Below, piece by piece: positions 36,587 through 43,927 of a stretch of DNA of 64,000 bases. The stretch is taken from contig NZ_JAPDRH010000001.1 in NCBI RefSeq assembly GCF_040706555.1, forward strand, positions 186,001 through 250,000, written 5' to 3'. The notes below the pieces were generated by a model. It did not search any database. It had not been told where the DNA came from and saw only the letters and a program-made list of their open reading frames with translations. Each line of letters starts with the position of its first letter. Positions within the stretch are counted from its first letter, which is position 1. The translations under genes and the position numbers were made by a program. This stretch comes from Lentisalinibacter salinarum (GTDB lineage: Bacteria > Pseudomonadota > Gammaproteobacteria > Steroidobacterales > Woeseiaceae).

Positions 36587-37129
36587 ATGAAGCGCTTCCT
36601 CTTACTCTACGCCACCCGTGAGGGTCAGACCGCCAAGGTCGCCGAACGTATCGCGGGGCAACTGCGTGCCGCCGGGGCCGAGGTGACAGTGATAGACGCG
36701 GCAAATACCCTGACCGCGGATGCGCTCGAACTCGCGCGCTTCGACCGGCTGGTATTCGGCGCGTCCATGCACGCCGGCGGACTCGAGAAGGAACTGGTGG
36801 GTTTCATCAACGGCCACGCGGACGGGGTGCGGCGCCAGGCGCGTTCCCTGTTCGTGGTGCTGCTCAGCGCGGCGGCGAAGGACCCCGCGCTGCGGGAGGA
36901 ATGGCTCGGCGATGCGCGCGACAAGATCGAGTCACAGCTCCGCGTGCCGTTCGAGCACGTCGAGATGATCGCGGGTGCGCTGAGCTATTCGAAGTACCCG
37001 CTGCCGCTCAGGTGGATGATGCGGCGTATCGCCCGCAAGGCGGGCGGGGACACCGATACCAGCCGGGACTACGAGTACACGGACTGGGAGCAGGTGCGCC
37101 GTTACGCGCAGTCGCTGCTCGAGGACTGA
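36587..37129 (+). CDS. hemG: Menaquinone-dependent protoporphyrinogen IX oxidase-like flavodoxin
   Basis: A 180-residue flavodoxin-fold protein matching HemG, which oxidises protoporphyrinogen IX at the membrane during heme synthesis and passes electrons to quinone. FMN loop: LLYATREGQTAKVAERIA. Later signatures are FGASMHAGGLEKELVGFI, the long insertion around GALSYSKYPLPLRWMMRRIA that is specific to HemG, and TDTSRDYEYTDWEQV. The next gene (GFA family) begins 11 bases after the stop, so the two are likely cotranscribed. Confidence 0.9.
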   Translation: MKRFLLLYATREGQTAKVAERIAGQLRAAGAEVTVIDAANTLTADALELARFDRLVFGASMHAGGLEKELVGFINGHADGVRRQARSLFVVLLSAAAKDPALREEWLGDARDKIESQLRVPFEHVEMIAGALSYSKYPLPLRWMMRRIARKAGGDTDTSRDYEYTDWEQVRRYAQSLLED

Positions 37130-37140
37130 AGGAGGACGGC

Positions 37141-37542
37141 TTGGCGGGGGAGAACGGCCAGTGGCTCGAGGGCGGCTGCCATTGTGGCCGGGTCCGTTTC
37201 CGCGTGCGCGTACGGGAGCCGCGGGCGCTCGCCTGCAACTGCTCCATCTGCGCGAAGAAGGGTTTCCTCAACCTGATCGTGGCGCCGCAGGACTTCCGTC
37301 TGCTCGAGGGCGAGGACTCGCTCTCCACCTACCGCTTCAACACGGGCGTCGCCGAGCACCGCTTCTGCCGGGTCTGCGGCATCCATCCGTTCAGCCGGCC
37401 GCGCTCGCATCCGGGCAGCTACGACGTCAACGCCCGCTGCCTGGACGGCGGCTTCGACTTCCTCGAGATCACGCCCTTCGACGGCCGCAACTGGGAGGAG
37501 AACGTGGCTTCGATCAGGGACGAGGCTGACCGCGAACGCTAG
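37141..37542 (+). CDS. GFA-family (CENP-V-like) zinc protein
   Basis: A 133-residue protein of the glutathione-dependent formaldehyde-activating family. Cysteine pairs GGCHCGRVRF, CNCSICAKKG and FCRVCGIHPF supply two zinc sites. The family can bind glutathione adducts, but many members have no known substrate. The TTG at 37141 is placed 5 bases after GAAGGAGGA and is the best start; longer frames run into hemG. It overlaps the divergent-strand glutathione S-transferase gene by 4 bases at its end. Confidence 0.82.
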   Translation: MAGENGQWLEGGCHCGRVRFRVRVREPRALACNCSICAKKGFLNLIVAPQDFRLLEGEDSLSTYRFNTGVAEHRFCRVCGIHPFSRPRSHPGSYDVNARCLDGGFDFLEITPFDGRNWEENVASIRDEADRER

Positions 37543-38243
37543 CCGTTGAACTTGCCCGCGTTGCGCACGGGCGCCGGGACCTGGGGCTCGAACTCGCGGG
37601 CGTCCGCGAAGGCCTTCCCGAAAGCCGGCCGCTGCGCCAGGCGCGACAGATAGGCGCGGAAGATCTCGTCCCGGCACAGCCCGTAGCCCCGGGCCCAGGT
37701 GACATTGTGGCCCACCACGCAGTCGGCCGCCGTGAACGCGTCGCCGCAGACGAAGCCGTGGCGCTCGAGGCGCGCCGCGAGCTGCGGCTCCACCTCGGCC
37801 TCGAACTTGTCGCGGTAGCGCCGCGCCGTCCGCGGGTCCTGCTGGTCGTCCGCCAGGACGTGTTCGTGGATGCGGATCTGCCAGAGCATCATGTCCATGG
37901 ACGAGGCGCCGAAATGGGGCATCTGCAGGTAGTCGGCGCGCTGGCGGGACAGGGCGTCCGGAGGTGGCGCGAGTCCCTTGTCCGGGAAGGCGTCGGCCAG
38001 CCAGGCCACCATGGCGCCACTCTCGAGCATGTTCATGACCGACCCGTCCGCGAAGGTGACCTCCAGCGCCGGCACGTTGTGATGCGGGTTGCGCTCGAGG
38101 TACGCCGTCCGGTACTGCTCGCCCCGGTAGAGATCGACGGTTATCACCTCGAAGTCGTCGTCCAGCACTTCGTGCAGGGCCCATTTAACGCGGGCGCTGC
38201 GGGTGGCGGGGAAGTGGAATAGCTTGAAGCGGACGGGTTCCAT
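37539..38243 (-). CDS. Glutathione S-transferase family protein
   Basis: A 234-residue enzyme with an N-terminal thioredoxin-fold domain (FKLFHFPATRSARVKWALHE, NPHHNVPALEV, SGAMVAWLAD, where cis-Pro and the Ser-Gly glutathione contact are visible) and an all-helical C-terminal domain (FTAADCVVGHNV, the N-capping/hydrophobic staple motif). ATG 38243 has AAGGAG upstream; the frame is open to 38360 without family similarity. It is convergent with the GFA gene, also glutathione-linked, and divergent from the ABC exporter. Confidence 0.85.
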   Translation of the reverse strand: MEPVRFKLFHFPATRSARVKWALHEVLDDDFEVITVDLYRGEQYRTAYLERNPHHNVPALEVTFADGSVMNMLESGAMVAWLADAFPDKGLAPPPDALSRQRADYLQMPHFGASSMDMMLWQIRIHEHVLADDQQDPRTARRYRDKFEAEVEPQLAARLERHGFVCGDAFTAADCVVGHNVTWARGYGLCRDEIFRAYLSRLAQRPAFGKAFADAREFEPQVPAPVRNAGKFNG

Positions 38244-38368
38244 GGCGGTCTCCTTGCAGCGGGCGCGGGCAGCTCGGCGGTGCCGGAGCATCATAGCGCG
38301 TCGGCGCGGCGCGGATGGTATGAGCGGCGCCATTGACATCGGGTGACAATCGGGCGGCAATAGCCGGC

Positions 38369-40138
38369 ATGGATCCCGAGGAAAGACCCGGAGGCCGTTC
38401 GCTGCGGCCGCTGGCCACGCTGTGGCCCTTCATCCGGCCCTATACCCCCACGCTGTTTGCGGCCCTGTTCGCCCTGCTGGTGGCCGCGGCCGCGATGTTG
38501 GCGCTGCCGGTCGCGCTGCGCTACCTCATCGACCGGGGCTTCGGCGACGGCGACGTGGGCACCATCAACCGCTACTTCGGCTGGTTCATGGCGGCGGCCG
38601 CCGTCTTCGGGGGTTTCGCGGCGTTGCGTTTCTATCTGGTGTCCTGGCTCGGCGAGCGGGTGGTCGCCGACATCCGCAGCACCGTGTACGACCGGGTCAT
38701 CCGCATGGATCCCCTGTTCTTCGAGGTGACCCGCACGGGCGAGGTGCTGTCGCGTCTCACCACCGACACGACGCTGGTGCAGAGCATCTCCGGCGTGAGC
38801 CTCTCCATCGCGCTGCGCACGAGCCTGACGCTGATCGGCGCGCTGATCATGCTGATGCTGACGAGCTTCCGCCTCGCCGGCTACATCCTGCTGCTGATCC
38901 CGCTCGTGATCGTGCCGCTGATCGTGGTGGGCAGGCGCATCCGCCGGCTGTCGCGCACCGCGCAGGACCGGGTGGCCGACACCAGCGGGCTGGCCGGGGA
39001 GACGCTGAACGCCATCCAGACGGTGCAGGCGTTCTCGCTGGAGGAACAGGTGAGCCGGCGCTACAGCGACGCCGTCACCGAGAGCTTCGACGCCGCGGTA
39101 CGGCGCACCAAAGCGCGCGCCGGCATCACCGCCATGGGCGTGATCCTGGTGTTCGGGGCCATCACCTTCGTGCTGTGGCTCGGGTCGCGGGCGGTCGTGG
39201 CCGGCCAGATGACGGGCGGCGAACTCGGGCAGTTCCTGTTGTATGCGGCCTTCGTCGGCTCGTCGGCGGCGGCGCTGAGCGAGGTCTGGGGCGAGATCCA
39301 GCGGGGCGCCGGCGCCATGGAACGGCTGTCCGAGCTGCTGGAGGCCCGGCCGGCCATCGCGCCGCCCGCCGATCCCCTGCATCTGCCCGGCCGGGCGAGC
39401 GGGCGCATCGCGTTCGAGGACGTGACCTTCCATTACCCGTCCCGGCCGGAGACCCCGGCGCTCGCCCAATTCTCGCTGGCCATCGAGCCCGGCGAGACCG
39501 TGGCCATCGTCGGGCCGTCCGGTGCCGGCAAGAGCACGAGCTTCCAGCTGCTGCTCAGGTTCTACGATCCGCAGACCGGGCGCATCCGCTTCGACGGCGT
39601 CGATATCGCCCGGGTCGATCCGCGGGAGTTGCGCGGCCAGATCGGCCTGGTGCCCCAGGAGACGGTGCTGTTCGGCGCGAGCGCCATGGAGAATATCCGC
39701 TACGGCCGCTCCGGCGCCGACGACGAGGCCGTGATGGCTGCGGCGCGGGCGGCGGCCGCCGACGAGTTCATCCGCGAGCTGCCGGAAGGCTACGACACGT
39801 TCCTCGGCGAACGCGGCCTCAGGCTGTCCGGCGGGCAGCGCCAGCGCATCGCCATCGCCCGGGCCATGCTGAAGGACCCGCCGGTGCTGCTGCTGGACGA
39901 GGCCACGAGTTCGCTGGATGCGGCCAGCGAGCGCCTGGTGCAGCAGGCGCTGGAGGAGCTGATGCGCAACCGGACGACGCTGGTGATCGCTCACCGGCTG
40001 GCCACGGTGAAGCGCGTCGACCGCATCGTGGTGATGGACCGCGGCCGCATCGTCGCGGTGGGCAATCACGAGGAACTGGTGGAGAAGAATCCGCTCTACG
40101 CCCGGCTGGCGGAACTGCAGTTCGGCACGGAAGAGTAG
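38369..40138 (+). CDS. ABC exporter, fused permease and ATPase (MsbA/multidrug type)
   Basis: A 589-residue half-transporter acting as a homodimer in the inner membrane. Residues about 20-310 contain six spans (LFAALFALLVAAAAMLALP through ILVFGAITFVLWLG). The ATPase has Walker A GPSGAGKST, Q-loop LVPQETVLFG, signature LSGGQRQRIAIARAM, Walker B VLLLDEATSSLD and the switch AHRLATV. This group exports lipids or amphiphilic compounds. ATG 38369 was chosen; an in-frame TTG at 38333 is less likely. The stop codon TAG is part of a REP element beginning at 40135. Confidence 0.9.
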   Translation: MDPEERPGGRSLRPLATLWPFIRPYTPTLFAALFALLVAAAAMLALPVALRYLIDRGFGDGDVGTINRYFGWFMAAAAVFGGFAALRFYLVSWLGERVVADIRSTVYDRVIRMDPLFFEVTRTGEVLSRLTTDTTLVQSISGVSLSIALRTSLTLIGALIMLMLTSFRLAGYILLLIPLVIVPLIVVGRRIRRLSRTAQDRVADTSGLAGETLNAIQTVQAFSLEEQVSRRYSDAVTESFDAAVRRTKARAGITAMGVILVFGAITFVLWLGSRAVVAGQMTGGELGQFLLYAAFVGSSAAALSEVWGEIQRGAGAMERLSELLEARPAIAPPADPLHLPGRASGRIAFEDVTFHYPSRPETPALAQFSLAIEPGETVAIVGPSGAGKSTSFQLLLRFYDPQTGRIRFDGVDIARVDPRELRGQIGLVPQETVLFGASAMENIRYGRSGADDEAVMAAARAAAADEFIRELPEGYDTFLGERGLRLSGGQRQRIAIARAMLKDPPVLLLDEATSSLDAASERLVQQALEELMRNRTTLVIAHRLATVKRVDRIVVMDRGRIVAVGNHEELVEKNPLYARLAELQFGTEE

Positions 40139-40249
40139 GAGGGCCTTCAGGCCCGATCAGTTCAGGCCCGATCAATTCAGGCCCGATCGGACGCGCGGAT
40201 CGGGGCTAAAGCCCCTCCTACGGGCGCGCGTCGCGGCTGAAGCCGCTAC
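40135..40249. repeat. REP cluster between convergent genes, supplying both stop codons
   Basis: Starts with GTAGGAGGGCCTTCAGGCCC at 40135 and continues as three 15-bp tandem copies of TTCAGGCCCGAT plus 3 bases (40146, 40161, 40176). An inverted, slightly different arm follows (GGGGCTAAAGCCCCTCCTAC, 40202-40221), then a second REP type TCGCGGCTGAAGCCGCTAC (40231-40249). The TAG at 40136-40138 ends the ABC exporter gene, and CTA at 40246-40248 is the minus-strand TAG of the DUF2061 gene. Confidence 0.85.
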
Positions 40250-40515
40250 TGCAGGTCGTCGGCGACGCCGCGGTGCAGGGTACGCCGTATCGTGCCTCTC
40301 GGCACGAGCTGCCACGCCCGCTCGTGCAGGTAGTAGATCAGCAGTTTGACGACCGGTTCCACGGTGCCGACAGCAAGCGCCACCGCAAGCTCGCCGGTGA
40401 CCGCCAGTGCGATGAGGGCGGTGGTGATGGTGCCGGTGATCCGGTAGGTGACGGCCTTGAGGATGCTGCGGAGCGGGGATTCCCTCTCCGTCGGCGGTGC
40501 GACTGACAACCACAT
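40246..40515 (-). CDS. DUF2061 small membrane protein
   Basis: An 89-residue protein matching the DUF2061 family: RSILKAVTYRITGTITTAL, then a span (IALAVTGELAVALAVGTVEPV) and VVKLLIYYLHERAWQ. The function of the family is unknown, although it is sometimes linked to sulfate assimilation genes; none is adjacent here. Its last codons and TAG stop come from a REP element. ATG 40515 is the only suitable start. Confidence 0.8.
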   Translation of the reverse strand: MWLSVAPPTERESPLRSILKAVTYRITGTITTALIALAVTGELAVALAVGTVEPVVKLLIYYLHERAWQLVPRGTIRRTLHRGVADDLQ

Positions 40516-40623
40516 GGTGCGGCGCCTCCGGGACGCCAGTCCAGACGGACGCCGCGGATCATGCGCCCGGTCGGGCCGGCACGCAAGAGCCGGCCGTCAC
40601 GGTCCCCGATTATCCCCGCGCGA

Positions 40624-41526
40624 TCAGGACCGGCCGTGCCGCGGTTGTCGTTCCAGGAACCCGGACCAGGCGGCGAAGAACTCCGCCGGGCATTCGAAGT
40701 GAGGCAGTGCGCCGGTGTCGAAGGGATGCACCGTCCAGTTGTCGCGGTCGGCCGTCCAGTCGGCACCGCTGAAGTCCTGGAAGTCGCCCTTCGTGCCGTG
40801 GGCCAGCCATACCGGCTGATGCAGGCGTTCGTAGACGTCGCGGATGTCCTTGCTGAACAGCCGCCCGCTCAGGAACGCATAGGGTGCGTGCTCGGCGCCC
40901 GGCTGGTGGGTGGTGAGATCGTCGTAGGCGGCCAGGCCCTCGTCGTAGTCGTCCGACCCCCAGGTGCGCTTCAGGAAGTAGCGGATGCTCTTCGGGCGGA
41001 CCAGCAGGCTGTACAGGCCCCGGCGCCAGAGAGGCACGGTGAGCGCGGCGTGCAGCAGCGGCACCTCACGGTTGCTGCCCTCGGCCTGCCGCAGGCGCTC
41101 CGCATCGGCCGTGAAGCCCGTGGGCGTGATCAGCGCCAGCGTGCTGAACCGATCCGGCGCCTCGGTGGCGGCTCGGGCGAGGAACTCCGAGGCGAGGGAC
41201 AGGGCGAGGGTATGCACCGGCGCGCCGCCGCAGTCGGTGGCGATGCGCTCCAGCATGTCGTGCACCGCATCGGTGTAGAGCCTGGCGTTGTAATGACGCC
41301 GGGAGCGCTCCGCGAAGCCGAAGCCGGGCAGGTCCGGGGCGTACACCCGCCGGGTGCCCCGGTAGTTCTCGAAGACCGGCTTCACCTCGTAGACGGAGCC
41401 TGCCGCGTTGATGCTGTGGATCAGCAGCATCGGCGGGCCGTCGCCGGCGACGTAGTAGCTCAGGCCGCCGGCGCGGCCGCTGAACTCGATGCGTTCGGCG
41501 TCGACGGCTTTCGGCAGCTCTGGCAC
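40624..41526 (-). CDS. Alpha/beta-hydrolase
   Basis: A 300-residue hydrolase. MLLIHSINAAGSVYE supplies the oxyanion strand and RRVYAPDLPGFGFAERS the following turn. The nucleophile region reads TLALSLASEFLAR, that is Ala-x-Ser-x-Ala rather than Gly-x-Ser-x-Gly. The acid and His lie near VWLAHGTKGDF and GALPHFECP. The GTG at 41526 has GGAGGGACC upstream, and no ATG gives a better start. It is downstream of a MarR-like regulator on the same strand (121-base gap) and may be controlled by it. Confidence 0.78.
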   Translation of the reverse strand: MPELPKAVDAERIEFSGRAGGLSYYVAGDGPPMLLIHSINAAGSVYEVKPVFENYRGTRRVYAPDLPGFGFAERSRRHYNARLYTDAVHDMLERIATDCGGAPVHTLALSLASEFLARAATEAPDRFSTLALITPTGFTADAERLRQAEGSNREVPLLHAALTVPLWRRGLYSLLVRPKSIRYFLKRTWGSDDYDEGLAAYDDLTTHQPGAEHAPYAFLSGRLFSKDIRDVYERLHQPVWLAHGTKGDFQDFSGADWTADRDNWTVHPFDTGALPHFECPAEFFAAWSGFLERQPRHGRS

Positions 41527-41647
41527 GCGGTCCCTCCGGGCAAAATGACCTCGTCGAGGGTACACGAGCGGGCCCGGCGATGCCGGTCGTTCCGCGCCGC
41601 GCACGGGGACAGACAGCGGTGCGTCTGGGCGGCCCGCGGGCGCGGGA

Positions 41648-41998
41648 TCAGCGCTGGTTGTCCACCAGCAGCTCCGGATTGCGCCGCTGCATGTCGAGTT
41701 CGCGAACCTTCTCCGGGCTGAGGATGAAGGCGAGCATGTCGCCGACCGTGCAGTGGGCTTCCAGCGGATGTCGCAGGTGCTGGCCGGTGTCGATCACGTA
41801 CATGTTCCGACGGCCGTCCTTCACCCGGGTGAGGATGCCGGCGCGGTCCAGCTCGCTCACGAGTCGGGATGCCGAGCGTTCCGTGATGCCGACCCGCTCG
41901 GCCACGTCACGCAGCCTGGCGTGGGGGTCCTCGGCGAGGCATACCAGTATGTGCGCGAAATTGCTGAAGAAATTCCAGTGGCTGGGCGAGTCGTTCAT
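41648..41998 (-). CDS. Winged-helix (MarR/TrmB-like) transcription regulator
   Basis: A 116-residue DNA-binding protein. HWNFFSNFAHILVCLAEDP is the first helix, ARLRDVAERVGITERSASRLVSELDRAGI the helix-turn-helix and LTRVKDGRRNMYVID the beta wing. The remaining 45 residues are too short for a ligand domain. It is divergent from the Bax-inhibitor-1-like gene (144-bp gap) and upstream of an alpha/beta hydrolase gene; either could be a target. Ligand unknown. Confidence 0.8.
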   Translation of the reverse strand: MNDSPSHWNFFSNFAHILVCLAEDPHARLRDVAERVGITERSASRLVSELDRAGILTRVKDGRRNMYVIDTGQHLRHPLEAHCTVGDMLAFILSPEKVRELDMQRRNPELLVDNQR

Positions 41999-42142
41999 CG
42001 CTGTCGTCCGCGGTGCTGGACACGGTTATGGTAGGGCCGAAATAACGCGAAAGCAATTTCTGGTCTTTTCGGTCTGGTTTGGTGGCGTGACGGTGTGATA
42101 CCGTCCGCTGAACGTCCAATCGCAACCGCAAAGGAAGCATCG

Positions 42143-42808
42143 ATGAATACACCTGTCAGCACCATATCGAGGACACGTGAGAGCACTGTCGCGACCAACC
42201 GCGTGCTGCGAAACACGTACGCCCTGCTGGCGATGACGCTCGCATTCAGCGCGCTGACCGCCGGCGTATCCATGGCGCTGAATCTGCCGCACCCGGGACT
42301 CATCATCACGCTGGTGGGCTACTTCGGCCTGCTGTTCGCGATCACGAAATTCCGTGACCGCGATTTCTCCGTGCTGCTGGTATTCGCCCTCACGGGCTTC
42401 ATGGGTTACACCCTCGGGCCGATCCTGAATGCCTATCTCAGCATCCCGAACGGCGGCCAGGTGGTGGCCATGGCGCTCGGCACCACCGCGGTCGCATTCC
42501 TCGGCCTGTCGGGCTACGCGCTGAAGTCCCAGCGGGATTTCAGCTTCATGGGGAGCTTCCTGATGGTGGGCATCCTCGCCGGTTTCTGTGCCGGGCTCGG
42601 TGCCATCTTCTTAAACATGCCCGCGCTCTCGCTGGCCGTGTCCGGGCTGTTCGTGCTGCTGATGGGCGGCCTGATCCTGTGGGAGACCAGCAACATCATC
42701 CGCGGCGGCGAGACCAACTACGTGATGGCGACTGTCACCCTGTACGTGGCCATCTTCAATCTCTTCACCAGCCTGCTGCACATCTTCGGCGTCATGGGCG
42801 ACGAGTGA
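42143..42808 (+). CDS. Bax inhibitor-1 / YccA family membrane protein
   Basis: A 221-residue inner-membrane protein with about seven spans (NTYALLAMTLAFSALTAG, LIITLVGYFGLLFAITKF, and so on) and the family ending WETSNIIRGGETNYVMATVTLYVAIFNLFTSLLHIFG. YccA interacts with FtsH in E. coli, and related BsYetJ is a pH-dependent calcium leak channel. ATG 42143 has AAAGGAAGC upstream. It is convergent with a Na+/Ca2+-exchanger-family gene across a strong stem-loop; a shared calcium theme is inference. Confidence 0.9.
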   Translation: MNTPVSTISRTRESTVATNRVLRNTYALLAMTLAFSALTAGVSMALNLPHPGLIITLVGYFGLLFAITKFRDRDFSVLLVFALTGFMGYTLGPILNAYLSIPNGGQVVAMALGTTAVAFLGLSGYALKSQRDFSFMGSFLMVGILAGFCAGLGAIFLNMPALSLAVSGLFVLLMGGLILWETSNIIRGGETNYVMATVTLYVAIFNLFTSLLHIFGVMGDE

Positions 42809-42816
42809 CCCGTGCC

Positions 42817-42854
42817 GGGAGCCGTTGACTCGCGTCGCCGAGTCAACGGCTCCC
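42817..42854. terminator. Bidirectional stem-loop with a 16-bp perfect stem
   Basis: GGGAGCCGTTGACTCG (42817-42832) pairs perfectly with CGAGTCAACGGCTCCC (42839-42854) over a 6-base loop. It sits between the convergent BI-1-like and exchanger genes, 9 bases after the first stop. No T-tract follows on the plus strand. Confidence 0.75.
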
Positions 42855-42857
42855 GCG

Positions 42858-43796
42858 TCAGGCCGTCAGCTTCAGGGTCACGTAACCCGCATACAGACCC
42901 AGCAGCAGGGCGCCATCCAGGCGCTGCAGTCCGCGTCGGCGGACCAGGAACAGCACCAGCACCAGAGCGGTCAGTCCGAACAGCCACGGCAGGTCGAACG
43001 TCAGGACGCCGCGGTCGAAGGCCAGCGGTGCGATGAGTCCGGCCGTGCCGATCGGTACCAGCGTGTCGAAGATATTGCTGCCCACGATGTTGCCCACCGA
43101 CAGGGAGACGCTCTTGCGCAGCACCGCATTCACCGAGATGGCGAGTTCCGGGAGACTGGTGCCGAGGCCGATCACCAGCGCCGAGATCAGCGTCTCCTGC
43201 AGGCCGAATGTTTCCGCGATACCCACTACCGATCGCACCGTCAGCTCGGAGGCGAGAGCCACGACCAAGAGCCCCGCGGCAAGCCGTATCCACGCCGCCA
43301 CCCCGCTGCCGGCGGCGCCGAATTCCTCGAGACTGTCGCCGACCTGCTCCCGCGCCAGCAGCGCGACGACGTACATGACGTAGACCACCACCAGCGCGGC
43401 ACCCTCCACCCGGGAGACGAGCCCGTCCAGTGCGAACAGGCCCAGCAGCGCCGTCGCGCCCAGCAGCATGCCGCCGTGGCGGTAGACGTAGCGCCGCGGC
43501 AGGGTCAGATACGTGAGCACGCCCGCCGTGCCCAGCACGAAGCTGATCTGGGCCACGGAGCTGCCAACCGCGCTCCCGACCACCACCCCAGCGGCCTCGC
43601 CCGAGAGCAGATTGCGGATGCCGGCGTCGATGGCTACGGCGAGCTCGGGCAGGTCGCTGCCGACGGAGAGCACCAGCAGCCCCACGATGAACTCCGGCAG
43701 GCCGTAACGCCGCGCGATCGCCAGGGCACCGCCGACCGTGAGCTCGGTGCCCAGCACCAGCCCCGCGAGACCGAGTATCAGCAGCAGGAAATCCAT
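42858..43796 (-). CDS. Sodium/calcium exchanger family protein (CaCA)
   Basis: A 312-residue antiporter with ten or so spans. The two inverted alpha repeats are clear: GSDLPELAVAIDAG with GSAVGSSVAQISFVLG in the first half, and GTSLPELAISVNAV with GNIVGSNIFDTL in the second. This is the YrbG-like group, exchanging Ca2+ (or K+) for Na+ or H+. ATG 43796 gives the first span directly. It is divergent from the LonC-like gene. Confidence 0.9.
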   Translation of the reverse strand: MDFLLLILGLAGLVLGTELTVGGALAIARRYGLPEFIVGLLVLSVGSDLPELAVAIDAGIRNLLSGEAAGVVVGSAVGSSVAQISFVLGTAGVLTYLTLPRRYVYRHGGMLLGATALLGLFALDGLVSRVEGAALVVVYVMYVVALLAREQVGDSLEEFGAAGSGVAAWIRLAAGLLVVALASELTVRSVVGIAETFGLQETLISALVIGLGTSLPELAISVNAVLRKSVSLSVGNIVGSNIFDTLVPIGTAGLIAPLAFDRGVLTFDLPWLFGLTALVLVLFLVRRRGLQRLDGALLLGLYAGYVTLKLTA

Positions 43797-43927
43797 ACGC
43801 GCTCTGCAGCCGCTTCCGCCGCAGCCTAACTTAGCCGATGGGCGCGCCGGTCGCCCCCGTAATTTCCGCTATGGCCCCGTCGCAGACGCTGGGCGAGACT
43901 GGTCCGGCAGGCAGGAGCCCGACAGTT

